Below are positions 32,900 through 41,041 of a stretch of 64,000 bases of DNA, piece after piece. Both the position numbers and the translations under genes were made by a program. Origin of the DNA: JBFWRK01 sp050248955 (GTDB lineage Bacteria; Actinomycetota; Acidimicrobiia; Acidimicrobiales; Ilumatobacteraceae); NCBI GenBank assembly GCA_050248955.1, contig JBFWRK010000014.1:66504-130503 (forward strand). The letters are read 5' to 3'. The notes under the pieces were generated by a model that was given only the letters and a program-made list of their open reading frames with translations, was not told where the DNA came from and did no database searches. Numbering within the stretch: the stretch's first letter is position 1; the number at the start of each line of letters is the position of its first letter.

Positions 32900-33820
32900 A
32901 TGCCGATCTCCGTCGCACTTCGCGTTCCGCACCGGCTGGCGAATGGCCAGGCCGACCAGCTGGCAGCGTTCGTGCAACGCGTCGAACGCTCCGACATCGA
33001 TGCGATCACGGTGGGCGACCACGTCTCGTTCCACGACGGCACCGGCTACGACGGCATCGTCCAGGCCACCGCACTCGCCGCCATGTCGAGGCGCCTCGAC
33101 ATCTGGACCGCGGTGTACCTGCTCGCGCTGCGGCACCCGGTGGCGGTCGCCCGCCAGGTGGCGTCGCTCGCCGCGCTCGCCCCGGGCCGGTTCGTGTTCG
33201 GCGTGGGGCTCGGCGGGGACGATCCCCACGAGCTCGAGGTGTGCGGCGTCGACCCACGGCGGCGCGGCGCTCGTCTCGACGCCTGCCTCGACACCGTCCG
33301 CGGCCTGCTCGCCGGCGAGACCGTCACCGTCGACAGCACGCACTTCGTCATCCCCGGCGCGGTGATCCGACCGATCCCGCGGCCGTCGGTGCCGATCATC
33401 GTTGGCGGCCGGTCCGAGGCGGCCCTGCGGCGAGCCGGACGGGTGGGCGACGGCTGGCTGTCGGTCTGGCACTCCCCGGCCCGCGTGGCGAGCAGCATCG
33501 AGATCGTGGAGGCGTCGGCACGCGAGCACGGCCGCGGCGGCCTCGCCCGGCGGTACGGCTACACGGTGTGGTGCGGCCTGGATCCCGACCGCGACACGGC
33601 CCGACGGTTGGTCGGCGACGCGATGGAGGGTCTCTACCGCCGCCCGTTCTCGTCGTTCGAGCGGTACACGCCGTACGGCACGCCGGCGGACGTGGCCGCG
33701 TCGTTGGCGCCCTACGTCGAAGCCGGCGTCCAGGACTTCGTGATCATCGGCGTGGGCGACGACGACGCGCTCGTCGACGCCGTCGACGAGATCCGCGCCG
33801 CGCTCCGGTCGTCCGCCTGA
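32900..33820 (+). CDS. Luciferase-like (F420/flavin-dependent) oxidoreductase
   Basis: A 306-residue TIM-barrel protein of the bacterial luciferase superfamily. Typical features are ITVGDHVSFHD, the non-prolyl region around LRHPVAVARQVASLAALAPGRF, GVGLGGDD and PIIVGGRSEAALRRAG. In actinobacteria most such proteins use F420; flavin use cannot be excluded. It is first in a run with an ACAD (33829), an amidohydrolase, a crotonase and a P450. Three related proteins are at 44666, 48186 and 57118. Confidence 0.88.
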   Translation: MPISVALRVPHRLANGQADQLAAFVQRVERSDIDAITVGDHVSFHDGTGYDGIVQATALAAMSRRLDIWTAVYLLALRHPVAVARQVASLAALAPGRFVFGVGLGGDDPHELEVCGVDPRRRGARLDACLDTVRGLLAGETVTVDSTHFVIPGAVIRPIPRPSVPIIVGGRSEAALRRAGRVGDGWLSVWHSPARVASSIEIVEASAREHGRGGLARRYGYTVWCGLDPDRDTARRLVGDAMEGLYRRPFSSFERYTPYGTPADVAASLAPYVEAGVQDFVIIGVGDDDALVDAVDEIRAALRSSA

Positions 33821-33828
33821 AGTCCGCG

Positions 33829-35040
33829 ATGGACCCCCGACACACGCCCGCCGCCGAAGCCTTCAGGGCGCAGGTGCGCGCCTTCCTCGACGCGGAGCTC
33901 CCGAGCGGCTGGCAGGGCATCGGGGCCATCACCGATCGACATGAGGCGGACACGTTCGTCGAGCGCTGGCGGTCGACGCTCGCCGACCACGGCTTCATCG
34001 GGGTGTCGTGGCCGACGGAGTACGGCGGCGCCGGGCTCGGCAAGCTCGAGCAGGTGGTCCTGGTGGAAGAGCTCGCCAAGGCCGGCGTGCCGGCCATGGG
34101 CTACAACGACACGTTCGGTGTGAAGATGCTGGGCAACACGCTGCTGCACTGGGGCACCGAGGCGCAGAAGCAGCAGTTCCTCCCGCGCATCCTGTCGGGC
34201 GACGACCGGTGGTGCCAGGGCTACTCCGAGCCGGGTGCCGGTTCCGACCTCGCGAGCCTGCGGTGCTCGGCCGTTCGTGACGGTGATCGCTGGGTGATCG
34301 ACGGCCAGAAGGTGTGGACGTCGCGCGCCCGCGAGGCCAACTGGATCTTTCTCCTTGCCCGGACCGACCCACAGGCCGCGAGGCCCCACCAGGGGATCAC
34401 CTTCCTGCTGGTGCCGCTCGACCAGCCCGGCATCGACATCCGTCCGATCCGGGCGCTGTCGGGCGACAGCGAGTTCAACGAGGTCTTCTTCGACGGCGCG
34501 ATCACGGGCAGCGAGCACGTGGTGGGCGAGGTGCACGGCGGCTGGGCCGTCGCGATGACGCTGCTGGGGCTCGAGCGCGGGGAGGAAGCGGCGACCAACC
34601 CGATCCTGTTCCGGGCCGAGCTCGATCGGTTGCTCGCGATGGCGCGAGAACGGGGCGCGTCCGACGACCCTCGCATGCGGCAACGGCTCGCTGACGCACA
34701 CATCCGATGCGAGATCATGCGCATGCTCGGGTTGCGCATCCTCACCGGCGTGGTGACCGCGGGCTCACTGGGGCCCGAAGCGTCGATCTCGAAGCTCTAC
34801 TGGAGCGAGTACCACCGACGGGTCACCGATCTCGCCCTCGATGTCATCGGGGTCGAGGCCACCACGATCACCGGCCGCCTCCCGCTGCGCGCCTACCGGG
34901 CCGACGATCCGGGCGCGCCCAACACCACCGGGTCATGGGTGGGCGCCCGCTACAACGCCGCCGCCGGGACGATCTATGCCGGCACCTCGGAGATCCAGCG
35001 CAACATCCTCGGCGAATCGGTACTCGGGCTGCCCAGGTAG
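33829..35040 (+). CDS. Acyl-CoA dehydrogenase
   Basis: A 403-residue ACAD with WPTEYGGAGLGKLEQVV, CQGYSEPGAGSDLAS, DGQKVWTS and the C-terminal AGTSEIQRNILGESVLGLP. It is similar in layout to the 402-residue subunit at 14428, but here no partner ACAD gene is adjacent. The ATG is eight bases after the luciferase-like gene. A C-terminal insertion after EATTITGRLPLR (about 20 residues, AYRADDPGAPNTTGSW) is unusual. Confidence 0.92.
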   Translation: MDPRHTPAAEAFRAQVRAFLDAELPSGWQGIGAITDRHEADTFVERWRSTLADHGFIGVSWPTEYGGAGLGKLEQVVLVEELAKAGVPAMGYNDTFGVKMLGNTLLHWGTEAQKQQFLPRILSGDDRWCQGYSEPGAGSDLASLRCSAVRDGDRWVIDGQKVWTSRAREANWIFLLARTDPQAARPHQGITFLLVPLDQPGIDIRPIRALSGDSEFNEVFFDGAITGSEHVVGEVHGGWAVAMTLLGLERGEEAATNPILFRAELDRLLAMARERGASDDPRMRQRLADAHIRCEIMRMLGLRILTGVVTAGSLGPEASISKLYWSEYHRRVTDLALDVIGVEATTITGRLPLRAYRADDPGAPNTTGSWVGARYNAAAGTIYAGTSEIQRNILGESVLGLPR

Positions 35041-35089
35041 CGGTCCGCGATCTGCCTCGTCCAGGGCGGCACGGGTGGACCCTCTCGCA

Positions 35090-35107
35090 CAAACAGTTGT
35101 ATGTTTG
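35090..35107. promoter_or_regulatory. Inverted repeat upstream of the amidohydrolase gene
   Basis: CAAAC and GTTTG arms flank eight bases. It sits 25 bases upstream of the ATG at 35133 in a conspicuously AT-rich stretch, so it probably overlaps the promoter. A nearby ACAACGG (35116-35122) recurs before the P450 genes at 37244 and 55546. Confidence 0.35.
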
Positions 35108-35132
35108 GTCTTATTACAACGGGGGTATCACG

Positions 35133-36326
35133 ATGACACATCTCGACTACGGCATCTTCGACTGCGACACCCACTGCTACGAGCCGCGGGATGCGTTCAC
35201 GCGGTACCTGCCGGCCGAGTTCCGCGACCGGGCGCTCACCCCGGTGCGACTCCCCAACGGGAGCGAGGCGATCCTCGCCGGCCGCAGGATCGCGACGTTC
35301 AACAGCGAGTCCGGTCTGGGGTTCGACCTTGCTTACCGGCCGGGCAGCCTGAAGGAGATGCTCAAGCAGATGGCGTCGGGCAACCCGGACGAGACCTACG
35401 AGCCGGAGCCGATCCGTGTCGAGTACCTCGAACGCGAGCCCCGACTGCAGTTGCTCGAGCAGCAGGGCGTCGAGCGCTGCATCCTGTTCCCGGCCGGCAT
35501 GGCGCTCGCCGCCGAGCACTACGTGGCCGACACCGAGGCCCTGTACGCCAACGTCGCATCGTTCAACCGCTGGTACGACGAGACGTGGGGCTTCAACTAC
35601 CAGGACAAGCTGTACGCCACCGCCCTGCTGTCGCTGCGCGACCTCGAGCACGCGATCGCCACGACCGACGACATCCTCGCTCGCGGCGCCAAGGTCGTGC
35701 TGATCCCCACCGGCCCGGCGTACGGGCGCAGCCCCGGCGACCCGTACTTCGACCCGGTGTGGTCGCGGCTGAACGAGGCGGGCGTCACGATCGCGCTGCA
35801 CATCATGCCGTTCTGGTACTTCGACGCGATCTCGCCGGCCTGGGGGCACGAGACCGATCCGGCCTCGTGGCACATGTCGGCGTGGCAGTGGATGAACGTC
35901 TACGGCGAACGGCCGGTCATCGACACGGTGTCGTCGCTGATCTTCGACAACCTGTTCGGCCGCTTCCCGAACCTGCGCATGGTGATCGCCGAGCACGGCG
36001 CGAGCTGGGTGCCACACATGGTCACCCACATGGACAAGAGCCGCGGCATGGGTCGCAACGGCCCGTGGATCGGCGGCCCCCTGACCGAGCGGCCGTCGAC
36101 GATCTTCAAGGAGTTCGTACGCGTCGCGCCCTACCCCGAGGACGACATCCCGTGGATCGTCGAGAACCTGGGCGGGGACGATCGCTGCATCGTGATGGGC
36201 TCCGACTTCCCGCACGCCGAGGGGCTCGCCGAGCCGGCTGACTTCGAGAAGCTGCTCGACCCGCTCGCCGACGACGTCAAGCGTCGCATCATGCGCTCGA
36301 ACGCCGAGACGCTGTTCGACCGCTGA
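35133..36326 (+). CDS. Amidohydrolase family 2 protein
   Basis: A 397-residue TIM-barrel metallo-hydrolase. The N-terminal metal motif is FDCDTHCYEP, the middle carries LHIMPFWYF, and the C-terminal residues EHGASWVPHM and GSDFPHAEG complete the site. Relatives include ACMSD-type decarboxylases and hydratases. Similar proteins often lie in actinobacterial steroid and terpene clusters without a proven role. It has its own promoter region and is followed two bases later by a crotonase gene. Confidence 0.9.
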   Translation: MTHLDYGIFDCDTHCYEPRDAFTRYLPAEFRDRALTPVRLPNGSEAILAGRRIATFNSESGLGFDLAYRPGSLKEMLKQMASGNPDETYEPEPIRVEYLEREPRLQLLEQQGVERCILFPAGMALAAEHYVADTEALYANVASFNRWYDETWGFNYQDKLYATALLSLRDLEHAIATTDDILARGAKVVLIPTGPAYGRSPGDPYFDPVWSRLNEAGVTIALHIMPFWYFDAISPAWGHETDPASWHMSAWQWMNVYGERPVIDTVSSLIFDNLFGRFPNLRMVIAEHGASWVPHMVTHMDKSRGMGRNGPWIGGPLTERPSTIFKEFVRVAPYPEDDIPWIVENLGGDDRCIVMGSDFPHAEGLAEPADFEKLLDPLADDVKRRIMRSNAETLFDR

Positions 36327-36328
36327 CG

Positions 36329-37183
36329 ATGCCCGACACGACACCCAGGCCCGACCGCAGCTACCCCGAGTCTGAGGTGCTGCTCCACGAGCTCGACGAG
36401 CACGGCGTGCTCCTGCTCACGTTCAACCGCCCCGATCGCAACAACGGCTGGACCATCGAGCTCGAAGAGGCCTACTTCGGCACGCTCCTCGCCGCTGCCG
36501 AGGACCCTGCGGTCCGGGTGATCGTGGTCACCGGGGCCGGCAAGTCCTTCTGCCCCGGCCTCGACATGATCGCGCTGGAGGAGTCCGCCAGGCTCGGCAA
36601 ACCCATGTCGTCGAAGCGGCGTTGGCCGATGACCGTCGCGCGCGACATCCCCAAGCCGATCATCGCCGCGGTCAACGGCGCAGCCGCCGGCATCGGGTTC
36701 ATCCAGGTGGCCTGCACCGACGTCCGCTTCGCGTCGACGACCGCCAAGTTCACCACGGCTTTCGCGCGACGTGGCCTGCCCGCCGAGAACTCGCTCTCGT
36801 GGATCCTCCCCCGGCTGATCGGCGTCGGCAACGCCATGGACCTGTTGCTGTCGGCACGCGTCGTCCTGGCGGCCGAGGCCAAGGAGCTCGGGCTGGTGAA
36901 CGTCGTCGTCGAGCCCGACGACCTGCTGCCGTCCGTGCTCACCTACGCACGCGACATCGCTGACAACTGCTCACCGTTCTCGCTCGCCTCGATCAAGTCG
37001 CAGGTGCAGCTCGACCTCCATCGCAGCGTCGACGAATCACGCTTCGACGCGCTCACCCGCGTGTCGGAGCACTCCGCCCATCCCGACTTCGAAGAGGGCG
37101 TGACCAGCTTCACCGAACGCCGCCCACCGCGGTTCGCAGGTTTCGCCGAGCGTGTCGATGTCACGCGCGGCTGGTTCCGCTGA
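36329..37183 (+). CDS. Enoyl-CoA hydratase/isomerase family protein
   Basis: A 284-residue crotonase-fold protein with FCPGLDMIALEE and NGAAAGIGFIQVACTD. The first hydratase glutamate is missing (GIGFI). A glutamate is present in RRGLPAENSLSWILPRLIG, at the second site. One-glutamate crotonases include isomerases and hydrolases, so the reaction is open. It begins two bases after the amidohydrolase stop and precedes a P450 gene by 60 bases. Confidence 0.88.
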   Translation: MPDTTPRPDRSYPESEVLLHELDEHGVLLLTFNRPDRNNGWTIELEEAYFGTLLAAAEDPAVRVIVVTGAGKSFCPGLDMIALEESARLGKPMSSKRRWPMTVARDIPKPIIAAVNGAAAGIGFIQVACTDVRFASTTAKFTTAFARRGLPAENSLSWILPRLIGVGNAMDLLLSARVVLAAEAKELGLVNVVVEPDDLLPSVLTYARDIADNCSPFSLASIKSQVQLDLHRSVDESRFDALTRVSEHSAHPDFEEGVTSFTERRPPRFAGFAERVDVTRGWFR

Positions 37184-37210
37184 GCGCCACCGACACACCA
37201 CCATCCGACC

Positions 37211-37224
37211 GACAACGGTTTGTC
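37211..37224. promoter_or_regulatory. Palindrome GACAACGGTTTGTC upstream of a P450 gene
   Basis: Arms GACAA and TTGTC flank CGGT, 20 bases upstream of the ATG at 37244. The internal ACAACGGTTT also occurs between the P450 gene starting at 55546 and the ligase at 55666. Candidate operator only. Confidence 0.4.
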
Positions 37225-37243
37225 GATTCCGAGGGGGAACACG

Positions 37244-38485
37244 ATGCGCACCGACATCCATGAGATCAAGTTCGAGGACATGAGCCGCGAGCTGCGAGCA
37301 CTGATCGCGTACGAGCCGAACGGCGCGTACAACGTCGAGTCGCCCCAGGCGACGATCGACGCGGTCCGCCGCACCACGCCGGTGGTCAAGTGGGAGATGG
37401 GCGTCGGCTTCTTCGGGATGGAGGACATCACCGAAGCCGCGCGTCACCCCGACCTGGTCTCGTCGCACCCCGACACCGGCGAGATCTTCGGCATGGGGAC
37501 CCCGCAGCCGTTGATCCCGCTGAACCTCCACGGCGACATCCACAAGCACTACCGCAAGCTGCTCGATCCGCTGTTCACACCACCGAAGATGGCGGCGCTG
37601 CAGCCGCAGATCCGCGCCCTCGCGAACGATCTCATCGACGGCTTCATCGACCAGGGGCACGCCGAGCTGCACGACGACTACGCGGTCCCGCTCCCGTCGA
37701 CCGTGTTCCTCACCCTCTTCGGCATGCCGCTGTCGGACATGGAGTTCCTCAACCGCAAGAAGAACGAGATCCTGAAGAACGAGGGCACGACGCTCGAGGA
37801 GAGCGAAGTGCTGGGCCGCGCAGCCGGCGCCGAGCTCGACGCCCACCTCGCCCAGCGGCTCGCGGAGCGTCGCGCCGAGAGCGAGCGTCGCGACGACCTG
37901 CTCGACAGCTTCATGCACTTCCAGGTCGACGGGCACGGCCTCGACGACCCCGAGATCCTGAACCTGATGCACATGTTCACCATCGCCGGGCTCGACACCG
38001 TCACGTCGTCGCTCTCCTGCATCCTCGCGTGGCTCGCGAAGCACCCCGACGAGCGCCGGCACCTCGTGGCGAACCCGGACGACCTGCCGCGGGCGATCGA
38101 GGAGATCATGCGCTACGAGAACCCGGTGCCGTCGGGTGGTGGCCGCTGGGCGGTGCGTGACACCGAGGTGAACGGCATCCCGCTCAAGCGCGGCGAGATG
38201 GTCTACCTGTGCTGGGCGAGCGCCAACCTCGACCCGGCGGCATTCGAGTCACCGCTGCAGACGGACATCGCACGCGACCCGAACCGCCACATCGCCTTCG
38301 CCGCCGGCCTGCACCGCTGCCTCGGCTCGCACCTCGCCCGAGCGGAGCTGCGCACCGCCGTCGACGCGCTCCACCAGCGCATCCCCGAGTACACGGTCGC
38401 CGAGGGCGAGCAGGTGGAGTACGAGTTCGCCGGCGTCCGCCAGGCGAAGTACCTGCCGATCAGCTTCCCTGCCGGCGGCCGCTGA
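37244..38485 (+). CDS. Cytochrome P450
   Basis: A 413-residue P450 with I-helix IAGLDTVTSS, K-helix EEIMRYENP and heme loop FAAGLHRCLG, cysteine ligand at residue 359. It is a distinct subgroup from the paralogous pair at 23995 and 54293. The ATG at 37244 has GAGGGGG at good spacing, so it is preferred over the upstream TTG (37220). It follows the crotonase in the same direction and ends in a hairpin shared with the convergent SDR gene. No ferredoxin lies next to it. Confidence 0.95.
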   Translation: MRTDIHEIKFEDMSRELRALIAYEPNGAYNVESPQATIDAVRRTTPVVKWEMGVGFFGMEDITEAARHPDLVSSHPDTGEIFGMGTPQPLIPLNLHGDIHKHYRKLLDPLFTPPKMAALQPQIRALANDLIDGFIDQGHAELHDDYAVPLPSTVFLTLFGMPLSDMEFLNRKKNEILKNEGTTLEESEVLGRAAGAELDAHLAQRLAERRAESERRDDLLDSFMHFQVDGHGLDDPEILNLMHMFTIAGLDTVTSSLSCILAWLAKHPDERRHLVANPDDLPRAIEEIMRYENPVPSGGGRWAVRDTEVNGIPLKRGEMVYLCWASANLDPAAFESPLQTDIARDPNRHIAFAAGLHRCLGSHLARAELRTAVDALHQRIPEYTVAEGEQVEYEFAGVRQAKYLPISFPAGGR

Positions 38486-38501
38486 CCGATCCGGTCAGCG
38501 G
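38479..38501. terminator. Bidirectional hairpin between P450 and SDR genes
   Basis: Ten-base perfect arms (CCGCTGACCG and its complement) with loop ATC. It spans the P450 stop codon and lies five bases from the convergent SDR end. Confidence 0.65.
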
Positions 38502-38505
38502 TGGT

Positions 38506-39258
38506 TCACGCCATCGTGAGCCCACCGCTGACCGACAGCGTCTGGCCGGTGATGTAGCCGGCCCCGTCGCTCACGAGGAACGCCACCGCGGGGGCGATGT
38601 CGGTGGGTTGCGCCGTGCGCCCGAGCGGGATCGCCCGGGCGAGGCCGGCGTACAGCTTCTCGGAGTACTCGGCGACCTGACCGAGCAGCGCCGTCTCGGT
38701 GGGGCCGGGGCACACGCAGTTGACCCGGATATTGCTCCGCGACACCTCGCGCGCCAGCGTCTTGCTGAACGCGATGACGCCGCCCTTGGTGGCGGAGTAC
38801 ACCGCCTCCCCGGACGAGCCGACGCGACCGGCGTCGGACGCGATCGACACGATTCGGCCACTCCCCCGCTCGATCATCCCGTCCAGCACCGCGCGGCAGC
38901 AGCGGATCGTGCCCTTCAGGTTGACCGCGATGATGCGGTCCCATTCCGCCTCGGTGGAGTCGACGAACGGCTTGATCACGTCGATGCCGGCGTTGTTGAC
39001 CAACGCCTCCACCGGGCCGAGCCCGGATTCGATCGTCGCGATCGCTGATGCGACCGACGCGCCATCGGCGATGTCGACCGTGACACCCAGCGCCCGGACG
39101 CCGTGTGCTTCCGCCAACGCCACTGCCGTCGCCGCGGCCGCACCGCCGTCGATGTCGCACACGGCGACGTTCCAGCCGTCAGCGGCCAGCGCGTCGGCGA
39201 TCGCGGCACCGATGCCCCGCCCCGCCCCGGTCACCATCGCCACACCATTCGAGCTCAT
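38506..39258 (-). CDS. Short-chain dehydrogenase/reductase (FabG/BadH-like)
   Basis: A 250-residue SDR with TGAGRGIGAAIADALAADG, CDIDGG, NNAGIDV, serine in VSIASDAG and YSATKGG. The C-terminus (ITGQTLSVSGGLTM) is typical of FabG-like 3-oxoacyl reductases and of BadH-like hydroxyacyl-CoA dehydrogenases. The ATG at 39258 follows GGAGGATGC, and overlaps by four bases (ATGA) the stop of a 39-residue gene upstream, so translation is probably coupled. Confidence 0.9.
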   Translation of the reverse strand: MSSNGVAMVTGAGRGIGAAIADALAADGWNVAVCDIDGGAAAATAVALAEAHGVRALGVTVDIADGASVASAIATIESGLGPVEALVNNAGIDVIKPFVDSTEAEWDRIIAVNLKGTIRCCRAVLDGMIERGSGRIVSIASDAGRVGSSGEAVYSATKGGVIAFSKTLAREVSRSNIRVNCVCPGPTETALLGQVAEYSEKLYAGLARAIPLGRTAQPTDIAPAVAFLVSDGAGYITGQTLSVSGGLTMA

Positions 39259-39374
39259 GCATCCTCCATCTGTCGTGGGATCGACCACCGATCCCGGTCG
39301 GGTGTCACCTTGGTCCAGGACCGCTCCCCGGAGGACCGCTCGAACGCCGGCCCCGTGTGCCGGACGCGTCCCAT
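39255..39374 (-). CDS. Small 39-residue protein, translationally coupled to an SDR
   Basis: A 40-codon reading frame fills the gap between two same-strand SDR genes. Its ATG at 39374 is preceded by GAGGAG at good spacing, and its TGA overlaps the next ATG by four bases. The product is basic and polar (starts MGRVRHTG, ends PRQMEDA, with RSWTKVTPDRDRW in the middle), with no cysteine, signal or membrane segment. I do not recognise it. It could be a small partner of the SDR or a leader peptide that sets its translation. The context makes a real gene likely but not certain. Confidence 0.5.
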   Translation of the reverse strand: MGRVRHTGPAFERSSGERSWTKVTPDRDRWSIPRQMEDA

Positions 39375-39402
39375 GTGTGCTCCTCGTCCCGATCGTGCCA
39401 CG

Positions 39403-40167
39403 TCAAGGAAACAGCAGCCGTCCGCCGTCGAGCATCAGCGTCGCCCCGGTGAGGTAGGCCCAATCGTCGCCACACAGCGCTGCGATCGGCACCGCGATGT
39501 CGGCAGTCTCGTCACCGACGCGGCCGAGCGGCACCGTCTTGAGCATCGCGTCGTACGCGTCCGGGTGCCGATCGCGGAACCCTCGCGTGGCATCGTTCAG
39601 CGCTGCCGGGCAGACCACGTTGACCCGGATGTTGTACCGGCCCCACTCCCGGGCGGCGACGCGGCTGAGGCCGCGGACCGCCTCCTTGGTCATGACGTAG
39701 GCACCGAAGGTCGGGTCGCCGGTGATCGCGGTGGACGAACCGAAGTTCACGATGGAGCCGCCACCCCGAGCCGTCATGACGGGCAGCGCCGCCTGCATGG
39801 CGTACAGCGTGCCTCGAGCGCCACTGCCGAAGTACGCCTCGAGCGTGTCGTCGTCGAGGTCCGCGACCTTCTTCCCGCCCCCCGTGGTCTGCGCGTTGTT
39901 GATCAGGATGTCGAGACCGCCGAACGCCGTGACCGCCACCTCGACCATCGCGTTCACGTCGTCGCGTCGGGACACGTCACCGACACTGGTCGCGACCCGT
40001 GCCCCGAGCGCCTCGATCTCGGCTGCCACCGCGGTGAGCTTCGACTCGGTGCGGCCGGTGATCACCACGTCGGCGCCGCGCTCGGCCAGCACGAGCGCGA
40101 CCGCCCGCCCGATGCCCTGGCCGGCGCCGGTGACCAGCGCCACCTTGTTCTCGAGCGGCCGCGTCAT
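39403..40167 (-). CDS. Short-chain dehydrogenase/reductase
   Basis: A 254-residue SDR with TGAGQGIGRAVALVLAERG and TGRTESK. The usual NNAG motif reads NNAQTTGGGK, and the active-site tyrosine is in YVMTKEAV. The C-terminus LTGATLMLDGGRLLF is FabG-like. The ATG at 40167 has GGAGG eight bases upstream; another ATG at 40188 is possible. It lies between the SnoaL-like gene (28 bases upstream) and the 39-residue gene, in one minus-strand operon. Confidence 0.9.
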   Translation of the reverse strand: MTRPLENKVALVTGAGQGIGRAVALVLAERGADVVITGRTESKLTAVAAEIEALGARVATSVGDVSRRDDVNAMVEVAVTAFGGLDILINNAQTTGGGKKVADLDDDTLEAYFGSGARGTLYAMQAALPVMTARGGGSIVNFGSSTAITGDPTFGAYVMTKEAVRGLSRVAAREWGRYNIRVNVVCPAALNDATRGFRDRHPDAYDAMLKTVPLGRVGDETADIAVPIAALCGDDWAYLTGATLMLDGGRLLFP

Positions 40168-40195
40168 CGGTGGGTCCTCCGTCGTCATGATCGGT

Positions 40196-40753
40196 TCACG
40201 CCGATGCATCCCAGAAGGACGACCACGTGGGGAAGGCGTCGGGCAGCGGGGTGGGCGCGTCGTGCCAGCTGTCGAAGCCCACCGCCTGTGGGTGCTCGTT
40301 GATGTCGGCCGCGTACCAGTGCTGCTCGCGACGGCGCCGGAAGAGCCACTCGCCGTCGACCCGCTGGTAGTCGTCGAAGTAGCAGATGGCCATGACGATC
40401 CAGCGATCGTCGACCTCATGCTCGGCCCGGCAGTAGACCGCGCCGGTGGCCCGGTCGGCATCGATCAGGTCGATGCGGTGACCGCAGATCTGGTGCTGTG
40501 ACCGCCGGAACGTCCGCAGCAGTGGGTCGATGTAGGCGCGGAGCGGCTCGCGACCGAACTGCCCGCGGCCCACCTGCACGTCGGGGACGAACAGCGACAC
40601 CCAGCTGTCGAGATCGCGACCGTCGACCGCCAGTGCGTACCGGATCGGGAGCTGCCCGATCTGCTGCCGCGCTTCGACGCGTTCGAGCCTTTCGATCAGG
40701 TCGTGCATCGCAGCCGGGCCGGGGACGTCCGGCATCGTCTGGTTCGTCGACAT
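40196..40753 (-). CDS. SnoaL-like (NTF2-fold) protein
   Basis: A 185-residue cone-fold protein. The segments QLPIRYALAVDGRDLDSWVSLF and CRAEHEVDDRWIVMAICYFDDY are typical of SnoaL-like_4 polyketide-cyclase-type and delta5-3-ketosteroid-isomerase-type proteins. These often act as isomerases, dehydratases or cyclases, with Asp or His residues in a hydrophobic pocket. It is the first gene of the minus-strand SDR operon, with an AATCA-N6-TGATT repeat upstream. Confidence 0.85.
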   Translation of the reverse strand: MSTNQTMPDVPGPAAMHDLIERLERVEARQQIGQLPIRYALAVDGRDLDSWVSLFVPDVQVGRGQFGREPLRAYIDPLLRTFRRSQHQICGHRIDLIDADRATGAVYCRAEHEVDDRWIVMAICYFDDYQRVDGEWLFRRRREQHWYAADINEHPQAVGFDSWHDAPTPLPDAFPTWSSFWDASA

Positions 40754-40803
40754 CAGGGGACCCCGATCCTCGGCTGGATTGAACCGACCCCCTGATCAGG
40801 TCC

Positions 40804-40819
40804 AATCAGTGTGTTGATT
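40804..40819. promoter_or_regulatory. AATCA-N6-TGATT inverted repeat
   Basis: AATCA-GTGTGT-TGATT, 51 bases upstream of the SnoaL-like gene. The same layout is found at 46924-46939 and, with one mismatch, at 58107-58122. Candidate binding site of an unidentified regulator. Confidence 0.4.
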
Positions 40820-41002
40820 CGAGCGTAGCCGGAGGCCGACGAGGTTCCGCAACCGAGCGCGACGCGGCGTCGCAGTCGCCGAGCGCCCCACATCGTCTGT
40901 ACGGTCTGCGAGACCGTCGATGGGTTGTTCATCACCGCCTTACAGGAGCGGTTCACGGCCGGGGCGCTCGCCAGCGATCCGGCGTCCGAGACCCACTAGA
41001 GT

Positions 41003-41026
41003 AATCGCACAACGATCTAGCTGATT
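41003..41026. promoter_or_regulatory. Composite element upstream of the tandem CoA-transferase gene
   Basis: AATCGCACAACGATC is followed by TAGCTGATT. The right part repeats the ATCTAGYTGATT of 32841-32852. The left part resembles AATCGTACAACGGTT near 55590. The GTG start lies 16 bases downstream with a GGGGG ribosome site. Confidence 0.35.
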
Positions 41027-41041
41027 CGCCAGGGGGCCGCT

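Larger units (their letters stand above)
40754..41041. other. Divergent intergenic region (288 bases)
   Basis: No gene is supported here. It holds the promoters of the SnoaL/SDR operon and of the tandem CoA-transferase operon, the repeats at 40804-40819 and 41003-41026, and a small inverted repeat ACGGTCT-GCG-AGACCGT at 40901-40917. A TAGAGT at 40997-41002 could be the -10 box of the rightward operon. Confidence 0.6.
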
